Assembly (NCBI RefSeq): GCF_000226095.1
Contig: NC_016477.1
Span: forward strand, 744,001 to 808,000
Direction of reading: 5' to 3'
Length of the DNA: 64,000 bases
Origin: Thermothelomyces thermophilus ATCC 42464
Taxonomy: Eukaryota; Ascomycota; Sordariomycetes; Sordariales; Chaetomiaceae
Part shown: one piece after another, positions 26,419 through 37,392 of the stretch
Position numbering within the stretch: position 1 is the first letter of the stretch
How the letters are laid out: each line of letters starts with the position of its first letter
The notes under the pieces: generated by a model
The model's database searches: none
Told to the model about the DNA's origin: nothing
What the model saw: only the letters and a program-made list of their open reading frames with translations
Made by a program: the position numbers and the translations under genes

Positions 26419-27850
26419 ATGGCTACTAACGTTATAGCCAAATAGCTACTTACCTAGCTTGGTTAACTCTATTAGCAAATCTAGGAGTTAGATTAGAGAG
26501 ACAAGGCTACTTAAGCTCGAATCAAGGAACTCGAGAACGGCGAAAAGCACTTATAGAAACTAGTTAACGAGGCCTATGCCAAAATCAAGGCACTCGAGGG
26601 CGCTAAAGCGAGCCGTATCAAGATCGAACTACCCGGCAAATACAAAGGAACTAAGGAGGATCTTATAGGATTCCTAATAAACCTCTGATCCTACTTCTGG
26701 CTTAATGATGACAAGTTTCTAGATAATAAAGCCAAAGTCCTCTATATAGCTATAAGATTAGAAGGCAAGGCACTTAGATAGTTTAAGCCTATATAGAACG
26801 ACTATCTTACTAAGGAAGATAAAGATGACTAAGACGTGTTTATACAAGTAGTCTTTCGATCCTACGACCATTTCGAAGAAGAGCTTTAGAAGGTTTTTAG
26901 TAATAAAGATAAGAAGATTTATATATAAGAAAGACTCGCTAATCTCTAATAGACTAAGTTAGTAGCCTCCTATGCTATATAGTTTAGATAAGACATACTT
27001 AAGTCTTAGCTTAATAATAAGGCATTAATGTAACTATTCTATAATAGCTTAAAGGAAAAGGTTAAAGACAAGCTATATAAGTATAATTAGCCTAAGACTC
27101 CAGATAAATATATTATATAAGCTATTAGAATTAATAATTAACTCTATATATAGGAATAGTAAAAACGAGGCCAAATAAATAGAACTATAGTTAAAGCTAA
27201 TGATAAGAAAAAGCGAGCATACGTTAGTACCTTATATAGGATATACCCTAGAGCTATAGATATAGACGTAGCATAGAAGCAAGACTAGAAGAAGACGACC
27301 AAAGACAAGTCTAATGTTACCTACTATAACTACGGAAAGAAAGGGCACTATAAGCAAGAATGTTAAAGCCCGAAGAAAGAGTAGAAGATAGTCCCTAGAA
27401 AGGAAATTACAGTTATTAACGAAACCACTAAGGACGTTATCAAAGTAGCGGCCACGAGCTATAAAGATAGGGGTAATGACACGGATAGTCTCGGATACGA
27501 CGGTAATAGTAAAGACGAATAAGCACCGTACTCTGAACTAGTTACTATAGACCTAGAGATAGGTCTTGCCGAATAGGACATGGTAAGAGAGTATATACTG
27601 CTAATTTCGATTCTCTTAGCCTTAAGGCAGTGGGGTTTTATAGTTATATAGAGGTAGGACGGATCGTAGACAACCGATACCTAAGGAAATAAGGATAGAA
27701 GCCTCTACCCTATAGAATAGGTCTATAATATAGGAAATAGAGCGGCCGAATTGCTTTAGAAGATTAAAGCCTGTAATCTAGAAGGTATTATAATAGTTCT
27801 AAGATAAGCCTGGCCTTAGGTATTGCATAACGAGACAAGATATATAGGAC
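26419..27850 (+). pseudogene. gag of element D, RIP-degraded and internally deleted
   Basis: The frame starts at ATG 26419, 67 bp after the LTR. It has an N-terminal coiled coil (ARIKELENGEKHLQKLV with RIP stops), a capsid-like region opening SRIKIELPGKYKGTKEDLIG (about 26,610-26,670), and a zinc knuckle at about 27,325-27,375 reading YYNYGKKGHYK..C, with two Cys codons mutated to Tyr. The stretch that follows the knuckle in B and C is missing. The junction near 27,685 sits on the shared hexamer AAGGAA, suggesting a microhomology deletion. Confidence 0.82.
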
Positions 27851-30800
27851 TTGTATTAGAGTAATAACTACCTTTATTATATAGATAAAAAGAAATCGTA
27901 AATTCGGGAGCTTTAGATAAAGCTATAGCACATATGATAAGAAGCAGAACGGACTTAATAGTAGAAAGCTATAAGCATTTAATAGCTTATAGAAATAAGT
28001 ACGATCGACGAAGCTACTATTAGCCGAATAACTAAAGAGGTTAGTATTAACCTAGGAAACAGGTCAGGGCCCTTTAAGGGGCCTAGGAACCATTAACGCC
28101 CACATAGTAACAAGTGGTAGCGTAGTATAGGAGGAACCAGCACAAGAGACCACTATATCGAGACCTCCTAGCAGAAACATAGGAAATCGCTATAATCTTT
28201 GGACGACGGCGGCAAGACAAGCGATTATAGATAACAGTATAATAGAAATAGTACGAAATGCTTGTACTAGTAGATAGTAGAGTAGAGATAAACCTGATTT
28301 CGCTAACACTTGTAAATTAGCTACGGATACCCTAGAGAATGAAGCGGAAGTATAGCATAATCAAAGGGCCATTTCCGACGCAATAAGTATATAGGGAGAC
28401 CGAGCCGATTAATATCACTATAGTAGGAAAGACTATAGTAGTTATATTTAGTATTATAGACATAGGTAACGATAAAGATATAATATTAAGATTACTATAG
28501 TATAAAGATTATAACCTGGATATTAGCTAGAAGAATGGTAGCTACCTACGACCTTAAACGGAGTTATATTCGACTAGTAAGATAGGGAGTACGCAAGGAT
28601 TATAAGCGGACGATGCTTAGGGGAAGGCATATCCTACAGATCTACTATAAGAGATAAGTAGTGGTAGGCAGACTACTATAGACTCTAGAAGAAGCGGTAT
28701 AATGATACTAACGTTATAATAAGAGGAACAAGCTAAACTACTAATAGCTATTCTCTCGGTTAACAAATACAGAGCACTGTAATTAGAGTAGTAGGTTAAG
28801 ATAGGAGAAATCGCTAGCATCGCCATAGATAGAACTAAGTTTATATACTATTAGAAAACCAAGAGACGAGATAAGACTAGGGAAGTACCAAAGGAATACG
28901 AAGGATACCTAGCATTCGAACTGAAATATCTAGAAGGATTACTAGAACACGGCCTATAGGATTACAAGATTAAGCTTAAGGAAGGAGTATAACTAAAGTT
29001 CTTTAAGATTTATTATACGAGCCAGATATAGAACGAAGAACTTAAGCGATATTTAGAGAAAAACCTTCGAAGAGAATATATCTACCTGTCGATATTGCTA
29101 GTAGGCTACCTAATCCTGTTTATACCTAAGAAAGACGGAAAGCTATAGTTATATATCGACTATTAGTAACTTAACGAACAAATTATAAAAAACCGATACC
29201 TGTTACCGCTAATCTTACGGCTCCAAGATTAGTTAGCAGGAGCCTAATATTTCACGTGTCTTGACTTGCTATCGGCCTATAACTATATATAGATCAAAGA
29301 AGGCGACGAGTAGAAAATGGCCTTTAGGATACCCTATAGCTACTACGAGTACCTCGTTATGCTATTTAGACTTATAAACGCGCTGGTAACGTTCTAAGCC
29401 CTGATTAATTAAGCGATCCGACCCTTTCTTGACAAATTTATAGTATATTATCTCGACGATATACTTATCTTCTCTAAGACGATAGACGAACACCAGAAGT
29501 ACGTAAAAGTAGTGCTAGACACGCTATACGTATATGAACTATTAGTTAATAAGGAAAAGAGCGAATTCTACGTTAGGAAAACGGTGTTTCTAGGATATAA
29601 GATATCCTAAGATAAATTCGGATAGAACCTTCAAAGGTTAAAGCTATTAAGGAATAGCTACGACTAATGTTAGTAACGGAAATATAAAGCTTTATCGGAT
29701 TCACAAATTTCTACCGAATGTTTATTAGGAACTTTAGAGCGATTATATAACCTTTATATAAACTTACTAAGAAGAATGCTAAATTCTAATAGGAAGAGTA
29801 ATATAAGCAAGTATTTACGTAGATCTATAACGCTATTACCGAAGATCTAGTACTAGTACTACTAGACCTTAAGAAGCCATTCGAGGTAGAAACGGACGCT
29901 TTAGACTATGCTATTAGAGGATAATTAGGATAACAAGACGGACAAGGGAAGCTATATCTTATAGCCTTCTTTTTAAAGAAGCTCGATAGACTACGTCTTA
30001 ATTATCTAATCTATAACAAGGAACTACTTACGATTATTAAAGCTTTTAAGGAATAGTAACCATACCTTAGTGGTACAATTAAACCGGTATAAGTATATAT
30101 AGATTATAAGAACCTACAATACTTTATAATGACAAAGGAGCTTAACAGATAATAAATACGATAGGTAGAATTCCTTATAGAATTTAATTTTGAGATCTAC
30201 TACAAGAAAGGCAAAGAGAACGTACAAGCAGATGCTTTAAGCCGACAAATAGATTATACAGAAGGACAAACAGGAACAATACTACCATTATTTAAGGAAC
30301 AAATAGACGGAACACTACATCACGAAATGCAGACACCCGTAGAAGATAATCTACTTAACTCGTTCCTAGAGTATTATATAATCTTTTGAGAAGAAAGGAT
30401 TAACGAGGCATAGTATCAAGCAGCACCCGGACCACTAGTACCTGATGGAGTGGAAGAAAGAGATAGGAAACTCTAGTATCGAGGCAAAGCATATATCTAC
30501 GACCAGGATTAATAGCTATAGATGATTTAAGAACTCTACGAGTCGAAACTCGGAGGATATAAAGGAGTTATAAAGACTGTCGTACAAGTCAAGAAATACT
30601 ATGACTTTCTATAGTTAATGGTATAAGTTAAGGAAGTTATATAGAACTACGATATCTATAACCGAAGCAAAATGGCACGATATAAGCTGTATAGGCTACT
30701 TTAGCCACTGCTAACAGCTAATAAACTATAGAGCTTAGTTACAATGGACTTTATTATAAAGCTATTAGAATCTAAGGATATAGCTATAGGAGTAACCTAC

Positions 30801-31806
30801 GATAGTATTCTTATTATAGTAGATCGCCTGACTAAATAGGTATACTTCTTTCCCTATAAGGAGTCTTAGATAGCTAAATAGCTAGTAGACGTAATCTATC
30901 GGCAAGTTACATTAATATATGCTTAGCCGTAAGAATAGATCACCGATAGAGATACCAAGTTCGTATCGAAGTTCTAGCAAGCGTTAATACAATAATTAGG
31001 CGTTAATAGCAAGCTATTAATAGTATATTACCTACAGACTGACGGACAAATAGAGCGACTAAACCAAGTTATTAAGTAATACCTCTACTCTTACGTTAAC
31101 TACTAGTAAGATAACTAGGTCATGCTATTACTAATAGTATAACTCGCTTATAATATAACGCTAATAGAAATGACTAAAGTTATACCGTTCTTCGTAAACT
31201 ATAGATATAAAGCAGACCTTAAGCAAGGACTAGAGGTCATAGTGCCGAGAGTAGTAGTCAAAGTAAAACAAATATACGTACTATATAAGAAGCTTAAAAA
31301 GGAACTCGAGTTTATTAGGACTAGAATAAAAAATTACTATAATAAACACAGGCTCAAGGGACCTCGCCTAGAGAGGGGAGATAAAGTCTACTTGATTATA
31401 CGAAACCTACAAACTAAATAACTAAGCACGAAGCTAGACTTTAAAAAGGTTAGACCCTTCGTTATTAAAGAACGAATTTTAACATCTAACTACCAACTAT
31501 CGTTACCATTATCTATATAACTATAGATAGATATTTTTTATATTTCACTTCTCGAACTAGTACTAAAGAACGCTAAGGTTGCTACGCATATCGAAGCAAA
31601 GAACGAAGAGGAAGAATAGGATGTCGAAGAAATTCTAGATTTACATATTATTAACGGAGAACTGCAGTATCTGGTCAAATGGCTCGATTTCGGACTAGAA
31701 GATAACTTATAGGAATCTATTAAGAACCTAAATTGCCCCGAGAAACTTTAGCAGTTCCACTAGAGGAACCCTGACTAACTAGAAGCGATAGACCTGAAAC
31801 TAACCT
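27850..31806 (+). pseudogene. pol of element D (protease to chromodomain)
   Basis: Protease at about 28,255-28,330 (MLVLVDSRVEINLISLTLV, active-site Gly mutated to Arg). RT palm with LPLILRLQDQLAGAQYFTCL and catalytic YLDDILIFS (about 29,440-29,480). RNase H about 29,880-30,250. Integrase about 30,480-31,100, including a stretch reading DRLTKQVYFFPY. The chromodomain lies near 31,600-31,760 (ILDLHIINGELQYLVKWLDF), which places the family among chromoviruses. A 1-bp deletion relative to A, B and C at about 29,610 shifts the frame. The open stretch 31170-31421 is the integrase-chromodomain linker. Confidence 0.9.
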
Positions 31807-32358
31807 AAAATCGGCTAGCAAGGACAGATCTAAAGGAACTTTAGGATATATAGAATCCTAAAGCTGTCCGAAATCGGCGGATAAGCGAGACAGGGTCAAA
31901 GAGGGTATAGTAACCCTAGAAGCCTCTGTTATTACTACTGCTTTAGCCTCCTTACGTTCTACTTGCTCTAACTCCTCTATACTATTAATACCCCGAGTAA
32001 TAGCCCTTATTATCTTTTTAAACTATATTCGCTTCTGTTTCCGGAGACAAAGGACCTGCTCCTTAGTAGCTATAAGCTTATCCTCAAGTTTTTAATGCTA
32101 AGCCATAATGGATCGAAGCTAAGTAGGAGAAACGCTAAGAACATTATAATTCGAACGCTTATTATAAATATACTCTATATATCGAGAAGAATCACTTTTC
32201 GAAACCTCGTACGAACTAAGGCCTTTAGACTTGTATAGCATACAAGGACGTATCGTTAAAAGATTATCCAAGGAAAGAATCACGGCTAGGAGATAGTTAG
32301 CACGAAGAGTCGACGTAGCAGGCTTAGACTTTGACTTCTTTCTTACACAATCAGTCAT
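31720..32358 (-). pseudogene. Antisense accessory gene of element D (Cys/Tyr-rich motif plus coiled coil)
   Basis: This minus-strand gene starts at ATG 32358 and keeps one frame to TAA at 31720-31722: 213 codons, broken only by RIP-type stops. The first 79 codons are open (32119-32358). The N-terminus is basic (MTDCVRKKSKSKP). The middle has a Cys/Tyr cluster (IRPCMLYKSKGLSSY, then SDSSRYIEYI), followed by a coiled-coil stretch (LEDKLIATKEQVLCLRKQKR, then INSIEELEQVERKEAKA) and a Gly/Ser-rich C-terminus. It is convergent with pol and overlaps its last 87 bp or so. It matches the antisense genes of B and C in order and motifs. The pattern suggests a small zinc-binding, self-associating protein. 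Function unknown. Confidence 0.7.
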
Positions 32359-32493
32359 CTTGACGACATTATAAAAGAAAGAGAAGAGGGAGACTAAGGA
32401 ATATAACTATATACAAGCAAGGAAGGGGGTATTAGCGTTATTTAAAACAGACCTAAGTCTTTCAAGGACGAAAGACCTAGGGAAGGGGTATTG

Positions 32494-32928
32494 TATTACG
32501 ATTTGGCTATATAAGGCGACCTGACAAGGTATATAGAACTAATTAGGAACCACAAGATCTAAGGACCAATTAGGAAGTGATCGTAGTAATCATACTTCGA
32601 TCAAGGCGAGCACCCGAACAATGATCGAAGGATCGTAGCAGCGATCACACGATCAGAACCTAAGGGGGAATACTCAGGAATGAGGGAACCAGACAAGTAT
32701 ATTAGATAGTTAGTCACTCGTTCTAGTAGACTCTGGGAGTTTACTAATGATAGCAACCTACAATTATAGTACTTATACCAAGCATTGTTAACTACTGTAA
32801 GAGATAACTCTAGTGTTATTATAAACCCTTTGGCTTTACCGAATCCCTTAGACGACCTACGCGCTTGTCCTGCTTTACCTACCTTTGTCTGAACCCTTTT
32901 AGAAGAAGTCTGAGTTAGGTTCGTTATA
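32494..32928 (+). repeat. 3' LTR of element D
   Basis: A 435-bp LTR starting TATTACGATTTGG and ending TTCGTTATA, identical in length to the 5' LTR, followed by TSD CTTAG. The two LTRs differ mostly by RIP-type transitions. Confidence 0.92.
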
Positions 32929-32933
32929 CTTAG

Positions 32934-35317
32934 AGTACTATCTCGGGATAGCTAAATAGCTTAGGAAAGGCATTCTATAGTTTAATGCTAAGGCAAGGCT
33001 ACTCTAGGCCTAGAAGACGGTACTAATGGCAGCCGCCTGGAAGGAAGGAAAATTAAACCCTAGGAAGGCTAAATGTGCCCGGAAAGCAGTTATATCTACC
33101 GTCAAATTTACCCTAACTAAGGAGGAACTCAAATCTTTCCAACTACTATAGGAGCACTTGTATAACTAGGAGTTTCTCTATTACTACTACCTAGAAAAGC
33201 TACTATTCCTAAAGTTAGATGCCTACTATAATGGCTATAGCGTTATTGCCTTTTAACTTAAGGGCGACTAGGATGGAGAGAAAATTCCTAGTAAGGATAT
33301 TCCTATAAGTGAGGTATAGCCTATCCTATTTATATTATAAGTAACTACTAATGTAAAAAAACGCTATAGATCTACTAAGGTAGAGATTGCTATATTTGTC
33401 TAGGTAATTAGGAAGCTTAGGAAGATAGTCTAATTGAATAGGTATCTGGTTAATATCCTTATCAACTATATTTTTATAAAAGAGGTTATAAAGTATATAT
33501 CCCTAATCACGATAGATCTAGCTAAGGCTAATCTTAAACTGGCTAATACTATTAATTACCTATCTAGATTTAACCTTAATATCTTCTATATTCTAGGGAC
33601 TCCAAACGTTATACCTAATATACTGTCAAGATTGCCTATATAGGAATAGGAGGATCTAAAGGTCAAGGATAGCCTAGCTAACAAACTTAGAGACATCTAG
33701 AGTGATTAGCAAGATAAGGATGTCTTTATAACGGATATAACTATTATAGAACCAGTACTTAGTAACAAGTTTAGGGCTAAGATCATTACTAGCTATCCTA
33801 AGGACCGTAAGTACGGACCTATTTACTATATACTTTATAAGAGCGAGAAGGACCTGGTTAGAAATGACTAGGACAGGGTTAGGAAACATAGATAGCTAAA
33901 ACTGCCTATAGGACCGTTCGAATTGACGAATAGGCTACTTTTCTATATCGACTTTGATAGTACTAAGAGACTTTGCCTACTAGAAAGCTACATTAACCTA
34001 ATCCTTCAAATCGTTTATAATAATATATACTATTTCGGTGAAAACAAGATAATAAACAAGCTTATAGCTATCTATTTCTATAAGAAGGCTTGGAAAGTTT
34101 GAAAGTTTATATAGCACTATAAGGTATACTAGGCAAACTTAACTAACCGGAACCTACTACTAGGGGAACTCTAGCTAATTCGGACCTAGCTAACACTATA
34201 CTATATAGTAGCTATAGACTTCATTACTAACTTATCGCTAATACTAACTATAGGGACCCTCTAGTCACTTAAAGGCTATGCTCTAGTAGATACGCTCTAT
34301 ACCGTAATATATAATTTTAATAAGAAGAAGCTACTAGTAGCAGGCTACCGGACATATATAGCTAAGGAATAGGTAACCGTACTTCTAAGGACCTAGATAT
34401 TTACTAACTAGGGTATACCTACTTAGATTATTAGCGATCGTAACCCTAAGTTTATATCCGACCTATAGAAGGAAATATTCTTACTACTAGGAACCAAGCT
34501 GTTATTTTCTATAGCCTACTACCTGTAGACTGACGGCTAGTCCGAACGAACGAACTAGACTATAGAAATCACACTTAGAATGAACTTTATAGCCAATTCT
34601 AACCGCTTATAGGTCGAGATCCTCCCTACCTTATAGCACTACCTTAATAATATACTAGTTACTAGTATTAGAAGGTCACCGAACGAGTTAGTATATAGGT
34701 TTAAGCTATACTTGGTCCTAGATATTCTAAGTAAAAGGACTATTAGATCTGGCAGACAGGAGGCCTTAGAAATCCTATATAAGTAATATTAGGCCGAAGC
34801 TAGCGAAATGATCGACCGAGCTATAGCATTAGCTAAGTTACGGTATAACTAGAGACATATACCTACTAAATTCGAGGTTAGAGATACCATTTAGTTATAC
34901 CTATATAAAGGCTACTACCTACCTAGCAAACCTAATAGGAAGTGGTCAGCCTAGAGGGTAGGACCATTTAAAATCAAACAGAGGGTAGGAAAACTAGTAT
35001 ACAAGTTAGATTTTTCTAAATCCTAGAAAGTCTACCTAGTTATATCTGTTACCTAGCTCTACTATATTAAATAAGGTCCTAACCTATTCAAAAGGACTAC
35101 TCCTCTACTATAGCCAATTCTAGTTGACGGCAAGGAATACTAGAAGATTAAGAAGATTATCGACCATCGGGTACGTAGAAAGAAGCGCCCGAAGGTAGAA
35201 TACCTTGTCTATTGGCTTAGATTTGATATAAAGGACGACTAGTAGCTTCTAAAAAGCGAACTCGAAGCCACTACTAGCAAACTAATCTAGGAATACAAGA
35301 ATCGCCGTTAGATTTAA
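32934..35317 (+). pseudogene. pol of element F, segment 3 (RNase H, integrase, chromodomain)
   Basis: The plus strand resumes after D with the RT connection and RNase H. The open frame 33434-33643 ends in GTPNVIPNILSRLPI, the conserved RNase H end motif (NVxxDxLSR type, Asp now Asn). The integrase core follows at about 34,050-34,680 (reading YYIVAIDFITNLSL, then IISDRNPKFISD). A chromodomain-like tract lies at about 35,160-35,260 (VEYLVYWLRFDIKDD), ending at TAA 35315-35317. Stops fall at Gln codons throughout. Confidence 0.82.
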
Positions 35318-36000
35318 CCACTACCCGGAAGAAAACAAGGCAGGCCACTAAAGCAAAAGACTTCGGCCTAAGCCTAAAGCGTCATTTCTAGCTAGGAAGA
35401 GGCCAAATAGCGCCTATGGGCGTATACCTTTAATAGGATACCCTAGAATCTAGTTTAACACTAGAAAACCTATTACTACTCCCCTTAAACCTATCCTTTA
35501 CCTACTATATTCACTTTAATTCTATTACTTGTTATAGATAGAGCTTTAACTACCACTTTGGACTATATACCTAGCTTAGCTAACCTATTAAATAGCTATC
35601 TATTTAATTAATAGGGCTAAACAGCCTACCTATTCTAGTTAGTAAGGCCAAATACCCCTCTTATTTAGGCACTTTTCATCCTATCTTTAAAGCCCTGCCT
35701 TAAATTATAAGAACCCTAGTTTTCCTACTATTTCCTACCTCTTTAAACCTCTTCTACCTCTCCTATAACTTCTTTAATAACTACCTTCTTTTCTAACCAC
35801 TAGACTCTTTAACCTAGCCTTTTCTATTAACTCCTACTATATAGCTATCTCCTATAGCCTATATATCGCCATTTCCACTAAAAGGAGGCTTTAGAGTTTG
35901 TTTTCCTACTCCCTTTTGCTTATTCTATTATATATATAAGAAATTACTAAGTTTTAGCGATTTTAGCTAAGTTTTGTCGACCTAGAACTACCTAATAATA
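35318..36000 (+). other. Non-coding stretch downstream of F pol
   Basis: C/T-rich sequence without a convincing frame on either strand. It could be the 3' untranslated region or LTR of F, but I found no matching partner copy near 14,176 to prove an LTR. Confidence 0.4.
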
Positions 36001-36242
36001 GCTATAATAGCTAAGTCAAGAAGTAGGGCTAGGAAAAGCGACAAACAGGCTGCTAAAGGCGCTAAAGGCCCTATGGCTACAAGCCCGGCCTAAGGAAATA
36101 AGCCTATAACTAGCTAGCAAGATTACTATAATCGGTAGTAACAGAGTTAACCAACACTACCACTATTACGTTTATACCTATTAATTAGCAGAGGGCACCA
36201 TCGGCCACAGGCACTAGGGTAGCTAGCTAGGTATAGCCTATA

Positions 36243-36659
36243 TATAACGAACCTAACTCAGACTCTTCTGAAAGGGTCCAGACGGAGGTAGATTGAGCGT
36301 GACGGGCAGGCAGGTCGTCTGAGGGATTCGGTAAAGCCAAAGGGTTCATAATAACACTAGAGTTGTCTCTCACAGTAATTAGCAATGCTCGGTATAAGTA
36401 CTGTAATTATAATTGTTACCACTGGTGAACTCCTAGAGTCCACCGTAACGAGTGACTATCTACATATATATATAATCCTAGTGATCACTCCTGATTACGG
36501 TAATCGTGAGTGATCGCATGGTGGTGATCACCCTGATTGCTGGTGAGCGTAGTGATCACTGTGCTTCCTATGTTGTAATTAGTCCTTTCGTTCCTTTGGC
36601 TTGATTAGCCCGTTTGTGCCGGTGGCCTAGGCAGTATCTGTATATATATTTCCGTAACA
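36243..36659 (-). repeat. 3' LTR of element C
   Basis: A 417-bp LTR starting TATAACGAACC and ending TCCGTAACA. Its U3 (36478-36560) holds several TGATC(A/G) motifs. Next to it inside the element is GATGCCCTCCCTCC, a polypurine tract when read on the element's strand. Confidence 0.93.
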
Positions 36660-36774
36660 CGATGCCCTCCCTCCGAGGCTTTCGACCCAAAAGCCCTCTT
36701 TTAGGCCGTCTCAAATAGTGCTAACACCCCTTGCGTTCCTTATACGTGTTTTTCTCCTTAGCCCTTGTTGTACT

Positions 36775-37392
36775 GTCAATTATACTATCTAACACGCGTA
36801 GGTCCCTAGCGTCTATTCGTTATAAGCGTTTGGCTTAGTTTATTTCTAATCACGGGTTCATAGTGATGGCGTATTCCCATTATATAGAGTATAACCGAGT
36901 ATATAAGATAATTGAAAAATCTCGTCACTACGAGGCTTGTGTGTATCGGGGTCGTGCTTACGATGGTTCCGGCGTTCTAGTTTCTTCTTGTAAGTTCCTG
37001 TTTTCTTACGAGGGCACGTCTCTAATCGTAACGTAGTAGATCGTATTATACACGAGCAACGTCGTTTGAAGGCTGAAGAGAAAGAGGCCGAAGCCTTGCT
37101 ACGAGAATATTAATGTAAAGCTTCTAAGGCGTTAGCCTATCTGACTCGGGTTTATAAATAACAAGAGTTCCTAGTAGAGAAGGGGGTAGATATAGTTATA
37201 TAGGGTTTGTCAAATCTAGACGAATTAGAGGCGGTAGAATAGTAGGAATCGGGGGCCGTCGTGTAACTTAACGGTAGCGTCGATATTATTAACTAGGATA
37301 CTGTTTTCGGTTCTATTCTAGGTTTGCCTTTAGCTAATCTAGGTTCTGTTAATAGAACTATTCTAGTTTCTTAGGGTAGTTTAAGTTCTTAA
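36775..37392 (+). pseudogene. Antisense accessory gene of element C (Cys/Tyr-rich motif plus coiled coil)
   Basis: Plus-strand gene opposite to gag-pol, equivalent to those in B and D. It reads KSRHYEACVYRGRAYDG (about 36,935-36,985), where one Cys survives and others appear as Tyr. A coiled coil follows (about 37,040-37,240: RIIHEQRRLKAEEKEAEAL, then EFLVEKGVDIVI, then LSNLDELEAVE). The C-terminus reads NLGSVNRTILVS, stopping at TAA 37390-37392. One indel near 37,020 shifts the frame between the two halves. The start codon is not clear, since the position of the ATG in B is not conserved. It overlaps the 3' end of pol. Confidence 0.65.

Larger units (their letters stand above)
25918..32928 (+). 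mobile_element. Element D: chromodomain Ty3/gypsy, TSD CTTAG
   Basis: A 7011-bp plus-strand element with LTRs at 25918-26352 and 32494-32928, flanked by perfect CTTAG duplications (25913-25917 and 32929-32933). Same family as B and C, but shorter because of a deletion of about 540 bp between gag and pol near 27,685. It also carries a 1-bp deletion in RT near 29,610. It interrupts F between RT and RNase H. The polypurine-like tract GGAAGGGGTATTG abuts the 3' LTR. Confidence 0.95.
14176..36242 (+). mobile_element. Element F: old Ty3/gypsy element split by B and D
   Basis: After removing B (18114-25670) and D (25918-32928), each with one TSD copy, three plus-strand segments (14176-18113, 25676-25917 and 32934-35317) join into one gag-pol of a different gypsy lineage from A-E. 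The joins restore reading continuity within the RT palm and between RT and RNase H. F's own LTRs were not identified. 35318-36000 is C/T-rich non-coding sequence downstream of pol, and 14176-14700 is non-coding or unreadable upstream sequence. Confidence 0.75.
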
